The notes under the pieces were generated by a model. It made no database searches, had not been told where the DNA came from, and saw only the letters and a program-made list of their open reading frames with translations. A DNA stretch of 37,731 nt, taken from an uncultured Butyrivibrio sp. (GTDB taxonomy: Bacteria > Bacillota > Clostridia > Lachnospirales > Lachnospiraceae). Below are positions 25,801 to 34,843 of the stretch, piece after piece; positions within the stretch are counted from its first letter, which is position 1; each line of letters opens with the position of its first letter. Location of the stretch: assembly GCA_947168335.1 (NCBI GenBank), contig CAMVLM010000021.1, forward strand, positions 1-37,731. The letters run 5' to 3'. The translations under genes were made by a program, and so were the position numbers.

Positions 25801-26610
25801 TCAAAAACTATGTTCATATTTCTTGTGGAAAAATTTGGCCGCCAAAAAAGCCGCGCCCTTTTTAATCCAGTTAATTCTCTCTATATGTATACAGGGCAAT
25901 TCAGCTATCTGGTATCTGGGTATATTGCCACTGGTAACCTGATAATCAAGCCAGACATTAAAAATGATCTCTGCAACACGTCCGATATATCTGCCCTGAT
26001 AAGAATCAAGCTCTGAAATCTTACTTCTTTTTTCCAGCTCGCCAAGTATATCAAAAAGCCATGTACAGTACTTATCAAGCATGTCCTTGCGCATGATCAG
26101 CATATTGAACATGTACCCTGAGGTCTGTTCCATTACTCTGTCAAAAGATTCCCTGTACTCCGGGCACTTCTCCTTAATGATTTCAAGAGTGTCATCCAGC
26201 TGCTCCTGATAATGAGTGTGAGCATAATGTGAGCCAAGAGATTCAATATAATACTTTCTCTTCTTGGGAAGAACCACACAGCTCTTCTCAAGAATTCTCT
26301 TGATCTCCTCTCCTCCGACTATTCTGTCAAAGGGGTCCTCTTCCGCTCTGGCATCAGGCGAAGCAAAATATCTCCTATAATGTACAAGTCCTATATAATC
26401 AGCATTGAGATTCTTCCATGCCCAATAAAGCCCTGTAAGTTCACAGTAGCTGGCATTCTTCTCTGAAATATTATCTCCAGTATTATCCGGTGTGTACCCC
26501 GGAATTACACTCTTCTTAAGTGCAGCACCAACCTGGACCGGCATATAAACCGGATCTTCCGGCATCCTGTATTTTTTTGTTGTAGCTATAATAATTTTAA
26601 CTTCAGACAT
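25801..26610 (-). CDS. DUF4422 family protein, capsule-type glycosyltransferase
   Basis: This 269-residue protein matches the DUF4422 family seen in capsule and exopolysaccharide loci. It starts VKIIIATTKKYRMPED and carries NASYCELTGLYWAWKN followed by YIGLVHYRRYF, the family's strongest motifs. An RMDML-like segment, an acidic SELDSYQGRYIGRVAE region and a basic C-terminus follow. Members are thought to be glycosyltransferases, but I see no classical DXD motif. It is the first gene after the 114-base gap, so it may be expressed from its own promoter. The ribosome binding site is weak (GGGAG 12 bases upstream). Confidence 0.88.
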   Translation of the reverse strand: MSEVKIIIATTKKYRMPEDPVYMPVQVGAALKKSVIPGYTPDNTGDNISEKNASYCELTGLYWAWKNLNADYIGLVHYRRYFASPDARAEEDPFDRIVGGEEIKRILEKSCVVLPKKRKYYIESLGSHYAHTHYQEQLDDTLEIIKEKCPEYRESFDRVMEQTSGYMFNMLIMRKDMLDKYCTWLFDILGELEKRSKISELDSYQGRYIGRVAEIIFNVWLDYQVTSGNIPRYQIAELPCIHIERINWIKKGAAFLAAKFFHKKYEHSF

Positions 26611-26672
26611 CCGTTAGGCATGCTCCCGCATAAGATTTTATTAAAGGGCAAACTTCCCATTACAATCAAACT

Positions 26673-26701
26673 ATTTTATCAATATTTCACTTATAACACA
26701 A
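26673..26701 (-). promoter_or_regulatory. Putative internal promoter before the DUF4422 gene
   Basis: On the minus strand TTGTGT (26696-26701) and TAAAAT (26673-26678) are separated by 17 bases. This lies in the largest gap (114 bases) of the polysaccharide operon. It would give a leader of about 60 bases. The -35 is weak, so this is tentative. Confidence 0.3.
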
Positions 26702-26706
26702 GTCGG

Positions 26707-26720
26707 TGGGCTAAAGCCCA
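26707..26720 (-). other. Small hairpin just after the GT11 stop codon
   Basis: TGGGC-TTTA-GCCCA forms a 5-bp G/C-rich stem four bases past the stop codon. No T-run follows on the minus strand, so it is at best a partial terminator or a 3'-end stabiliser. Confidence 0.35.
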
Positions 26721-26724
26721 GTAT

Positions 26725-27639
26725 TTATCGCACTTTTCCGTCTTTGTCGATAAGGATCCAGCCATTCCAATAGTAATGCATACTTGATGGTTCACAGGGT
26801 TGATTGTTTCTCATTGTAAAAGTTCTGACAAGTTCCTTGTCCTTACGTCTGTTAAGCCTTGCCCCCCAGAAGGAAAATGTGGAATTAGCACATATATTGC
26901 CTCTGCAATGACTCATGAGCTGAATATCCAGAAGTGACTGCCTTCCGGTGTTATGCTCAACTATTGTATAACGTCCGGGATCACTGTACTTTTCCCTGGC
27001 ATATCCGGGATCATTTGTAAAAATATAAAAATGCACATCCGGATCCTCTGCCCTGAAATAATTCATGGCACTGTCATAGTATTCGTCTGTGGCAATGTTT
27101 CCGAAAAGAGCAGAATTTTCAGGATCAAGGTAGTCCCCTCTTCTGATGTGAACACTCACGCTGTTTCTCTGTTCCATCTCATTCATAAGCTCCACGTTCT
27201 TTATATGAAGCTCCCTATCGGGATGTTCAGGGAAAACAAAGGCATTCTGCAGTTCCGGAAGAATATCATCATAATACTTCTGACACGCAAAATACCCCTC
27301 TATGTATTTGTTCTTAAGTTCAAATACTTCCGGATGATACATCTCGGATTCAGTAAATCTGGGCCCAAGGGAAGGAAAAGCTCTGTATATAGCCTTAGCC
27401 AGTATATTCTGTTTCAAATAAAGATCCCTCTCCTCATCAGTGCACTCGGGAATAGGAAGATTCATAAAGTACCTGAGCTCAAGTTCTCTTTTTGCCAAAA
27501 CACCCTTCTGACTTGTCTCATTGAACCAGGATGTATCCAGTTTTATAAGTTTATCCGCACCGGCATGCAAAAGCTTTCTGTAAAGAGCATATTGCTGCAT
27601 CTGGTTGCCCAGACCACCGGCTATTCTGATTATCAACAT
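26725..27639 (-). CDS. GT11-family alpha-1,2-fucosyltransferase-like enzyme
   Basis: The 304-residue protein has the GT11 signatures: IRIAGGLGNQMQQYALYR at the N-terminus, HIRRGDY at 164-170 and the C-terminal ICANSTFSFWGARLN. Characterised GT11 enzymes transfer L-fucose from GDP-fucose in alpha-1,2 linkage; other sugars are possible. No GDP-fucose synthesis genes are visible here. Its ATG abuts the upstream pyruvyl-transferase stop (TAAATG) with GGAG nine bases ahead, so it is operonic. A more distant GT11-like gene lies at the far end of the same operon. Confidence in the fold is high and in fucose moderate. Confidence 0.92.
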   Translation of the reverse strand: MLIIRIAGGLGNQMQQYALYRKLLHAGADKLIKLDTSWFNETSQKGVLAKRELELRYFMNLPIPECTDEERDLYLKQNILAKAIYRAFPSLGPRFTESEMYHPEVFELKNKYIEGYFACQKYYDDILPELQNAFVFPEHPDRELHIKNVELMNEMEQRNSVSVHIRRGDYLDPENSALFGNIATDEYYDSAMNYFRAEDPDVHFYIFTNDPGYAREKYSDPGRYTIVEHNTGRQSLLDIQLMSHCRGNICANSTFSFWGARLNRRKDKELVRTFTMRNNQPCEPSSMHYYWNGWILIDKDGKVR

Positions 27640-28872
27640 TTATAACATCTCCAAAAAGCTCACGTTGCCGCCTGCCCTGTTTATATACTCAGGCATCACT
27701 TCTTCAAGCTTGTTTCTGATTTCATCTGCCCTTTCGGCTATATAATCATAGCCCTTCTTAAGATCATCAGCCTCTCTTAAAGACTGAACCGGAATCACAT
27801 AATCTTCATCTCTTCCGAAAAGGTCTCTGGCAATTCCTCTTGATTTGACCGAATATCCGATGACCAGTGTTGGCACACATTGCGAATATGCCGCTATTGT
27901 GGAATGTGTTCTTGCTCCCACAAAAAGGTGGCATTTTCCTATTATGTACTTAAGTCTGCAGCATGACATATCATCAATGAGTACAATCCTGTCTGCATGA
28001 TCCGACCACTCACCTGTCGTGAACTCACTATAGAGCTGCTTAAGCGGAATAAGATCGTTATTGTTCTTCCAGACAACATGCGGAACAAGGGCGACTCCGT
28101 AATCACTGTCTCTGAGAATATGACTTATAAGTCTCCTGCAGTTCTCCATTGTGATGCCCGAACCGGATTCCTTACCCTGAACCATGGGAGACACATTAAA
28201 TCCCACAACTTTGCGACGGGAAAACAGTTCAGGAAGCTCCGTTTCAATAACAGGAAGTGCAAATGCAGGATCCGGGCATAGCTTTATCTTTGATTTATCC
28301 ACACCGCCTGCAATAAGTCCTTCATAGGTTATGGTCTCTCTTGCGATTATCATGTCATAAGCATTGAGATCATCCCTTAAATCGCTGACAGTATCAGGCT
28401 CTACGGAACAACCCATAAGAACAGTCTTCATGCCCTTCTTACGAAAAACATTGTGTGAAAGGACCAGATCCTTAACCATTTCCGGATAGCAGTAATTATC
28501 ACCGCCTATTGAAACAGCTATCTCTCCTGATATTTCTCCTGCTGCCCTGACAGCATCTCTGTACCTGTATCTGTAAAAGGACTCGCCGTCTTTTGTCAGC
28601 TTTCTGTAGATATAATACAGAATGTGGGTAAGCTTGTGCTCAGCGATATGTCTCTCCTCGCAAAGCTCCATGGCTCCGCTTTCCAAAAGCTCGCCCAGTC
28701 TGTACTTTTTATCCTCCGGCACACTGTTTGTTATAAACAGAGGCTTTTTGTCTCCAATACTGACTCTGTCCTGCAGCAGCTTCATGGTGCTAACAGCAAT
28801 TGCTTCGCATCCGTGATTGCCACTTCCGGCATGCATATAAAAAAGTATTTTTCTCTTTAATACTCTGTCCAT
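27640..28872 (-). CDS. Polysaccharide pyruvyl transferase family protein
   Basis: The protein of about 410 residues begins KILFYMHAGSGNHGCEAIA, with the glycine-rich start of the family (PF04230). It has IAVSIGGDNYCYP, IKLCPDPAFALPV and the VGARTHSTIAAYSQCVPTLV segment that forms the nucleotide-binding C-terminal half. These enzymes add pyruvate ketals from phosphoenolpyruvate to sugars, giving the polymer negative charge. I chose the ATG at 28872, with GGGAAG close upstream; it overlaps the upstream membrane-protein gene by 16 bases. A start at 28938 would overlap it by 82 bases. The acceptor sugar is unknown, and some family members have other activities. Confidence 0.88.
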   Translation of the reverse strand: MDRVLKRKILFYMHAGSGNHGCEAIAVSTMKLLQDRVSIGDKKPLFITNSVPEDKKYRLGELLESGAMELCEERHIAEHKLTHILYYIYRKLTKDGESFYRYRYRDAVRAAGEISGEIAVSIGGDNYCYPEMVKDLVLSHNVFRKKGMKTVLMGCSVEPDTVSDLRDDLNAYDMIIARETITYEGLIAGGVDKSKIKLCPDPAFALPVIETELPELFSRRKVVGFNVSPMVQGKESGSGITMENCRRLISHILRDSDYGVALVPHVVWKNNNDLIPLKQLYSEFTTGEWSDHADRIVLIDDMSCCRLKYIIGKCHLFVGARTHSTIAAYSQCVPTLVIGYSVKSRGIARDLFGRDEDYVIPVQSLREADDLKKGYDYIAERADEIRNKLEEVMPEYINRAGGNVSFLEML

Positions 28873-30194
28873 TCTTCCCTGTCCACTCCCAGAAGAGTTT
28901 TGAAACCGTAGTAATTTGCCATCATCATATTTGTCCAATATTCGAAGTGATCTGTTATATCACATTCATAAGCTGCAGAATACCTGGTCTTGAAATCAGG
29001 TCGCAGCATAGGAACCACAACATCCTCTTCTCCGGTCTTTGCATATTCCTCAAGATATGCATATCTCTCCTGCTCTTCCCTGTAGATTCTTGCAAGATTT
29101 GCACCGCTGTCCAGATATGTAAAAAACATGAACAGGAAAAGTGCGTATATGGCTGCATTTCGCATGGCATCGACAATCCTGTCCTCATTTTTCAAAAGAC
29201 TGAATGCTGAGACCACCGCCAGCATAAGGAAGATTCCTGCTCCAAAAAGTGCTCTGCTCTGAGGTGTCGTTGTGGCAACCAGTACATAACATGTAATAAA
29301 CCAGAGTGCTGTATATACGATCACATCTGTCATATCCGATATCTTTTTTCCCAGTGACAAAAGAAGACACACAAGCACAATCAATATGACAAGCATTACA
29401 AAGAATTCCGCCTTTATTATTTTTGTAATACTTAAAAATCTGGCAGCCATACCAATAAGACCGCTGTGAAGCTCTTCTCTCTGGGATGCCCTCAACGCAT
29501 TGCCGGGAGCAAGTACCATAAAAGCAAGACCAATAATGTTTCCGCCTATTCCGGATATCATATAAGGTCTTATCTTATTGCCCCGCCTCATATACACCAT
29601 TGCAAGGAAAACAGCGAACAAAAGACATGCCCCGCTTGTATTCTCATTACACCAGCCGGCTAATATACCGAGCACAAACATTCCGGGTATCTTGAGAACA
29701 TTGTCTGATTCTTTTCTGAATGCTGTTATAAACTCCCAGATTATTGTTGTAGTGAAAAGATAATTGCATGCGCCTGTCTCCCACAGGATAGTCTCAGCAA
29801 AGGATACGCCGAAAACCCACAAAAGAAGCACAATAAAAGCATAAAGCTTTATATCATCCTCTTCTTTTTTTACATTCGCATACATCAGATAAGTAAGTCT
29901 CGTGAAAACAAGAGCAGAAATAATATTGAACAGGAATCTGCCGCCGGATAAAATCCTCAAATCCGCATACATCATCAGTCGCATCATTGTATGGGCAACA
30001 GATCTTCCTGTCCAGCTTATATACTGGTGGTATTCCTGTCTGAAAAGATCAAGAACGGAAGTAGCAGAATTTACTTCACTCAAATATGTCATATCATCCA
30101 TGAGCATTGGTGTAAGCATCTCAAAGATAAATATGGTTATAAAACACAAAAATATTGAAGCTCTGAAAAATAACCTTTTTGATTTATTAGTCAT
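28857..30194 (-). CDS. Polytopic membrane protein, DUF6056-like
   Basis: This protein of about 445 residues has ten or so membrane helices. An early loop carries MLMDDMTYLSE and SWTGRSVAHTMMRL; a conserved Asp-Asp pair plus W-x-GR is typical of DUF6056 and GtrC-like membrane glycosyltransferases. A further loop has WETGACNYLF and WCNENTSG. The C-terminal 80 residues are soluble. It may transfer a side-chain sugar from a lipid carrier on the outer face, but the assignment is tentative. The ATG at 30194 overlaps the upstream GT2 stop by 4 bases (ATGA); an ATG four codons earlier is also possible. Confidence 0.7.
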   Translation of the reverse strand: MTNKSKRLFFRASIFLCFITIFIFEMLTPMLMDDMTYLSEVNSATSVLDLFRQEYHQYISWTGRSVAHTMMRLMMYADLRILSGGRFLFNIISALVFTRLTYLMYANVKKEEDDIKLYAFIVLLLWVFGVSFAETILWETGACNYLFTTTIIWEFITAFRKESDNVLKIPGMFVLGILAGWCNENTSGACLLFAVFLAMVYMRRGNKIRPYMISGIGGNIIGLAFMVLAPGNALRASQREELHSGLIGMAARFLSITKIIKAEFFVMLVILIVLVCLLLSLGKKISDMTDVIVYTALWFITCYVLVATTTPQSRALFGAGIFLMLAVVSAFSLLKNEDRIVDAMRNAAIYALFLFMFFTYLDSGANLARIYREEQERYAYLEEYAKTGEEDVVVPMLRPDFKTRYSAAYECDITDHFEYWTNMMMANYYGFKTLLGVDREEWTEY

Positions 30195-31195
30195 CTCTTT
30201 TTCCATTGTCCGTACAGCCTGAGATATAAACCATTACTTATCGCAAATACGATTGTTTTTATCTTATATCCCGTTTCAAGTTTACTGAATGTTCCCGGTA
30301 CCTTTTTTGCATTTTCTATGGTTGTTGCAGCAAGCGAGCACACTCTGTCCTTCATTGCCCCGGCTAATATGGCATCTTCTTTCTTCATACTCTCATAACT
30401 ACCGGCAAACTTGGAAACAGTAAGCATTGCCGCCATTATCTGATGGGTCGACAGTCTGACACGTCTCTCATCACTGAGGGCAAAGCCTCTCTTTTCAAGC
30501 ACTTCGCCTATTCTCACCCAGCAGTAGATCTCATCAAGGAAGCTTTCCTTAAAGCTCCTGAGCATTGCTCCTTCTTCATTTTCCGAATAACTGTAGCCAT
30601 CACCGTCTATGCAGATTACCTTTCGGCTGTCAGCCACCCCAAGAAGCACATCAAGAAGGAACATCATATCCTCCCCGATAGTCAGATCCTCCGGGAAACG
30701 CACTCTCAGGTTATCACCGTCATACAAAAGATTCCTGCTGTATAGTTTGCCCCACACATGAGTGTCGGCCTCAAGAATCCCACCTTCAATGTAATCTCTT
30801 CCGGTAATAACTCTTCCTGAGGGCATTCTGCCTTTCATGACAACAAGTTCCGCCCCGCTCTCCACGGCTGCCTCCAGAAGCTGCCGGAAATAGTTTTTGG
30901 CCACCCGGTCATCTGCATCCACAAAGGTAATAAAGTCGCCTTTCGTATTCTCAAGGCCTATATTCCTGGCCCTTGATACGCCTCCGTTTGAAACATGTAT
31001 CACCTTCAGACTATCATAAGCAGTAGCAAGCTCATCGCAGATAGCTCCTGTCCTGTCACGGGAGCCGTCATCCACAACTATAACCTCAATCTCCCCGGGA
31101 TTAGCGTATACGGACTCGATACAGTCTTTAATTGTCTTTTCTGCCTGATAGGCAGGTATTATCACACTTAACCGCAAATGTCCCCCAATCTGCAC
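30191..31195 (-). CDS. GT2 glycosyltransferase
   Basis: The 334-residue family 2 enzyme has LSVIIPAYQAEKTIKDCIES, VVDDGSRDRTG, SNGGVSRARNIGLE and the metal motif VDADD, then GEDMMFLLDVLL in the acceptor region. Translation starts at GTG (31195), with AGGA seven bases upstream. No ATG precedes the catalytic core, so the start is certainly non-ATG. The C-terminal 100 residues are helical. It lies 21 bases after another GT2 gene, and its stop overlaps the next start. It probably adds one sugar of the repeat unit on the cytoplasmic face. Confidence 0.92.
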   Translation of the reverse strand: MQIGGHLRLSVIIPAYQAEKTIKDCIESVYANPGEIEVIVVDDGSRDRTGAICDELATAYDSLKVIHVSNGGVSRARNIGLENTKGDFITFVDADDRVAKNYFRQLLEAAVESGAELVVMKGRMPSGRVITGRDYIEGGILEADTHVWGKLYSRNLLYDGDNLRVRFPEDLTIGEDMMFLLDVLLGVADSRKVICIDGDGYSYSENEEGAMLRSFKESFLDEIYCWVRIGEVLEKRGFALSDERRVRLSTHQIMAAMLTVSKFAGSYESMKKEDAILAGAMKDRVCSLAATTIENAKKVPGTFSKLETGYKIKTIVFAISNGLYLRLYGQWKKR

Positions 31196-31216
31196 AAGGA
31201 AATCCTATAGTCAGTC

Positions 31217-32236
31217 TCAATTGGTTATACTGTCATAGGTTCTGAGAATCATTTTTATTATAAAAATAAAAAATGGCACGGGATGTTTCATCCCTGCATA
31301 TAAGAGCCTGTTTGATTTCTCACTCAGCGAAACAGGTGTGTTACTGATTAACTTCCTGATCTCGCAGTCACTGAAAATATCACAGGAATTCTTTATCCCC
31401 TTAATTCCCGTCTGCCTCAGCTCATTCTTCATCACAAGAAAAAGGAGCATGACGTATTCCCTGTCCATCTGCTCTTTGGCATTTGGTACCTTCTTGTCCT
31501 CCATTATAGCTAAAAAGGTGCGATAATTCAGCTTAACATTATCCAAAAGTCTTTTGTTGTACATATGTGATATTGAGCTGGTCACTGTACGATAATGATA
31601 GAAATATCCACCTTCCAGGACCACAAGTCTCTCTGCATCAAGCAAACAGGGAAGCGTTATATTAACATCCTCTCCCATGCGTACATTATTATCCAGATAA
31701 TGCATATTATCCAGAACCAGCTGCTTTGATATCAGCTTCATGCACCTTGATAATGTTACAGGTCTTGTTTCCTCTCCAAGAAGTTTCAGTTTTACTTTAT
31801 CAAGCTCCTGATTTTCATATATTCCGGGAGGAAGAGTCTGAGTAGCCTTCTTCCTCTCATTCTTTTTTTCAATTATATAATTACTGCTGATAATCTCCTT
31901 TGTTTTACCATCTGAAAGGGTATGTTCAAGGAGCTTCTCGATCATATCTTCATCAACCCAGTCATCACCGTCAATAAAGCACAGATATTCACTTTCTGCC
32001 TTTCTTGCGCCTTCGCTCCAGGCTGACATAAGCCCGCCGTTCTTTTTATGAATAACTCTGATTCGGTCGTCTTTTTGGGCATACTCATCACACATCTGAC
32101 CACTTCCGTCAGTTGCGCCATCATCAACCAGGATGATCTCTATATCCCTATAGGTCTGATTCATCGCGCTTTTAACGCTGCCATCTATATATTCCTTAAT
32201 ATTGTAAACAGGAATAATTACACTGACCTTACTCAA
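31217..32236 (-). CDS. GT2 glycosyltransferase
   Basis: The 339-residue family 2 enzyme has VSVIIPVYNIKEYIDGSVKS, LVDDGATDGSG, KNGGLMSAWSEGARKA and the metal motif IDGDDWV, followed by MGEDVNITLPCLL. It starts at TTG (32236), with GAAGAGG six to eight bases upstream, and the TTGA overlaps the sugar-transferase stop. The first in-frame ATG falls after the nucleotide-binding strand, so TTG is the real start. A hydrophobic C-terminal segment may touch the membrane. It likely adds the second or third sugar after the initiating transferase encoded directly before it. Confidence 0.92.
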   Translation of the reverse strand: MSKVSVIIPVYNIKEYIDGSVKSAMNQTYRDIEIILVDDGATDGSGQMCDEYAQKDDRIRVIHKKNGGLMSAWSEGARKAESEYLCFIDGDDWVDEDMIEKLLEHTLSDGKTKEIISSNYIIEKKNERKKATQTLPPGIYENQELDKVKLKLLGEETRPVTLSRCMKLISKQLVLDNMHYLDNNVRMGEDVNITLPCLLDAERLVVLEGGYFYHYRTVTSSISHMYNKRLLDNVKLNYRTFLAIMEDKKVPNAKEQMDREYVMLLFLVMKNELRQTGIKGIKNSCDIFSDCEIRKLISNTPVSLSEKSNRLLYAGMKHPVPFFIFIIKMILRTYDSITN

Positions 32237-33642
32237 CTTGCACCTCTTCCGAAAATTACAACACCTACGGTCTTAATCAGAATTCTTATATCAAGTCCCA
32301 GTGACCAGTTATCAATGTACTGAAGATCCAGCTTTACAACGTCATCAAAGTCTTCTATGTCACTTCTTCCGCTGACCTGCCACATACCGGTAAGTCCGGG
32401 AGTCATGCTGATTCTTCTTCTGTAGTAATGGTTGTACTTCTCAAACTCATCTTCCGTCGGAGGTCTTGTTCCCACAAGACTCATCTCGCCCTTAAGAATG
32501 TTAAGGAACTGAGGAAGCTCATCTATACTTGTCTTTCTGATGAAAGCACCAACCTTTGTAATTCTGGGATCCTTCTTCATTTTGAACATCAGACCGTTCA
32601 TCTCGTTCTGATCTTCAAGCTTTTTCTTGATCTCCTCGGCATCGGTTCTCATACTTCTGAACTTGTAAATATTAAAACGTCTGCCGTTTTTACCTATTCT
32701 GACCTGAGAGAAAAATACGGGTCCCGGGGAATCAAGCTTGATGGCAAGAGCCACAAACGGGGTCACAATACCTGTAAGGGTAAGACCCACCAAAGCTCCG
32801 ATTATATCCATAAGTCTCTTTAATATCAGGGCTCTGTATCTGCCTGTTCCGTTAATATATGATATTACCGAATAGGTACCGAATGTGCCCACCTGAGTGC
32901 TTCCTGAAATGCTGGGAAGCTCAATGCAGTAATGCACGGTAACACCCATATCACCAAGGGCTTCTATTGTCTTATTAAGATCACTCTGACTGATATCAGG
33001 GGTGTGGATAAATACTTCATCAAGAGGAAGTGCAGTAACCTTGTCGATTATGTTTTCCCTTGTGGCAATAACCTCAACTCCTCTTATCACCTCGCCGGTA
33101 AGATCCTCATCGATACATACAGCACCTACAATATGGTAATTGATCTCAATTCTGTGCTGAAGGTGTCTTATGGTAGGCATCAGGTTTTCCTTCTCAGCTA
33201 CCACAAGAAGCTTAACTGCAGTATCTCCTGACTTCCAGTAGGTTTTTAATATACTCTTGAATACCTGATGAATGATAAGCATTAAAAGAGCATCAATTAC
33301 AGTAAAGTAAAACATTACCAGTCGTGAAAACTGCTCTGCCAGCTGCAGTACATAAGCAACTGAGATAGTTCCCAGAACCATTGTCAGAACATATTTGAAT
33401 ATTGCAGTGCCTTCCTTCCAGAAGGATCTTTTAATAAAATCTCTGCTGTAATCAAGGGCGTAATGATAAACTGTTGCCACGAGCATGAGTAAAACACAGA
33501 TATAAAAGTGTGTTGTCTTATCTCTCATGTCTCTGAAATTAAAATATCTGATATATGTGGCAAAAACAAAGGACAACATAATCGTAGCCATGTCCATGCC
33601 CCATATAATGTATCCGATTAGATACTTATTTCTTCCTTGCAC
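32233..33642 (-). CDS. Polyprenyl-phosphate sugar-1-phosphate transferase (WbaP/ExoY type)
   Basis: This 469-residue protein initiates repeat-unit synthesis by moving a sugar-1-phosphate from a nucleotide sugar onto undecaprenyl phosphate. It has four to five N-terminal membrane helices (to about residue 130) and a Rossmann-like CoA-binding-type domain (about 140-250). The C-terminal sugar transferase domain has KRLMDI (275-280), IGKNGRRFNIYKFRSMRTD (317-334), DELPQFLNILKGE (374-386), SLVGTRPP (388-395) and GLTGMWQVSGRSD. It starts at GTG (33642) with an ideal GGAGGAG, overlapping the Wzy-like stop by 17 bases. The specificity (galactose, glucose or another sugar) cannot be read. Confidence 0.94.
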   Translation of the reverse strand: MQGRNKYLIGYIIWGMDMATIMLSFVFATYIRYFNFRDMRDKTTHFYICVLLMLVATVYHYALDYSRDFIKRSFWKEGTAIFKYVLTMVLGTISVAYVLQLAEQFSRLVMFYFTVIDALLMLIIHQVFKSILKTYWKSGDTAVKLLVVAEKENLMPTIRHLQHRIEINYHIVGAVCIDEDLTGEVIRGVEVIATRENIIDKVTALPLDEVFIHTPDISQSDLNKTIEALGDMGVTVHYCIELPSISGSTQVGTFGTYSVISYINGTGRYRALILKRLMDIIGALVGLTLTGIVTPFVALAIKLDSPGPVFFSQVRIGKNGRRFNIYKFRSMRTDAEEIKKKLEDQNEMNGLMFKMKKDPRITKVGAFIRKTSIDELPQFLNILKGEMSLVGTRPPTEDEFEKYNHYYRRRISMTPGLTGMWQVSGRSDIEDFDDVVKLDLQYIDNWSLGLDIRILIKTVGVVIFGRGAS

Positions 33643-34843
33643 TTTTCTCCTCCACGTAAGGTACTCCGCATTCGGCGAGTAAATACACTCCCATTATCGG
33701 CAGAAGGTAATTTCTGCCAATGTATGCTGATACGAAGTTAGCCTCGGCAATTGTATATACAGTAATGGCTGAAAGCATTATCAGCCCATCAAGATCACGC
33801 TTCTTATAGAATCTGTAAATAAGATACAGAAGCAATGCAATGATCACACAAGCAGGTATTATACCATACCAATAGAAAATTCTGACCCATCCCATGTCAA
33901 AAAAATATTCTCCGCTGTTCTCATCACCAAACAATGTCCAGCTCTGCAGAGAACCTTTATGAAGCCTGGAATCGGCATATAAAACCCAGATTCTGTTGGT
34001 TACCATCCGGTCTATCTTCCATAACAGAGCATTTCCATCTCCCAATCTATCTCCCACATATGGGCTGACAGCTGCTGCCAGTATGGAAATCAGATTACTG
34101 AAAACAAGAAGCACCGCCCCGATAATATAAGGCACTTTCGAATCCTTTTTCTTTTCCCCTATGCTGCCAAGCACAAAGAGCACCACCGCTATTATCCCCA
34201 TTATGGTGCCTGTTCTTGATTTGGTGTAGTATCCAAGCAGAATATTCAGAAAAAAGATGAAAGCCATAAGTATCAGCTTTTTCTTTTTCTCAAGTTCCCT
34301 GAATACATACATAACAAGAACTGCCAGGGCAAAGAATGAACCATGGGCTGTATTTGGATGTCCAAAACCAAATACATACCTAAGTTCCTTACCTGTCCCT
34401 CTTCCGAATTCACTGCGGACAGATACATCTCCGTGTATTCCTGTAACCGACAGCATAAATATCATTAAAAATCCTACACCCGTTACAATGCAGATATATT
34501 TAAGAAGTTTGTTCAGATCCGCATCCTTACATGCGATAACAAACATGGACATTCTCAGAAGATCGTTGTTTCCCGTTGCCTTGTAACAGCATACACCGAT
34601 GGCACCTGTTATCAGTATGACAATCCATTGCCGCGGGTTATATCCCGTCAGAAGAACAACAATAACCGTAAGCAAAAACGTCACCCTGAAAGCATAACTT
34701 GCTGTAGGAAGCGGCAAATCCGTCTTTTCATACAACATTATGGCAAGCTCAAGACTTACAACAATGTATAACAGGATATCTCTGATCTTCGCATATTTCG
34801 CTATGAAATTATTATATCCATCCAAAAATCCAGTAAACATCAT
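33626..34843 (-). CDS. O-antigen polymerase-like membrane protein (Wzy-like)
   Basis: The 405-residue polytopic protein has about ten membrane helices and a large outer loop (about residues 255-310). The segment FGFGHPNTAHGSFFALA followed by YYTKSRTG is typical of Wzy-like polymerases. Such proteins join lipid-linked repeat units on the outer face of the membrane. Their sequences vary widely, so the call rests on topology, this motif and position next to the initiating sugar transferase. The ATG at 34843 overlaps the upstream GT17 stop (ATGA). The ribosome binding site is weak, implying coupling. Confidence 0.8.
   Translation of the reverse strand: MMFTGFLDGYNNFIAKYAKIRDILLYIVVSLELAIMLYEKTDLPLPTASYAFRVTFLLTVIVVLLTGYNPRQWIVILITGAIGVCCYKATGNNDLLRMSMFVIACKDADLNKLLKYICIVTGVGFLMIFMLSVTGIHGDVSVRSEFGRGTGKELRYVFGFGHPNTAHGSFFALAVLVMYVFRELEKKKKLILMAFIFFLNILLGYYTKSRTGTIMGIIAVVLFVLGSIGEKKKDSKVPYIIGAVLLVFSNLISILAAAVSPYVGDRLGDGNALLWKIDRMVTNRIWVLYADSRLHKGSLQSWTLFGDENSGEYFFDMGWVRIFYWYGIIPACVIIALLLYLIYRFYKKRDLDGLIMLSAITVYTIAEANFVSAYIGRNYLLPIMGVYLLAECGVPYVEEKSARKK

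Noticed and set aside
26707-26720. Hairpin after the GT11 gene as an intrinsic terminator
   Set aside because: The stem is only 5 bp and no T-run follows on the minus strand, so termination is not supported.
26953-27645. 230-residue open frame on the plus strand opposite the GT11 gene
   Set aside because: It lies fully antisense to a gene with clear GT11 motifs. The translation has no recognisable domain, and no ribosome binding site was seen.
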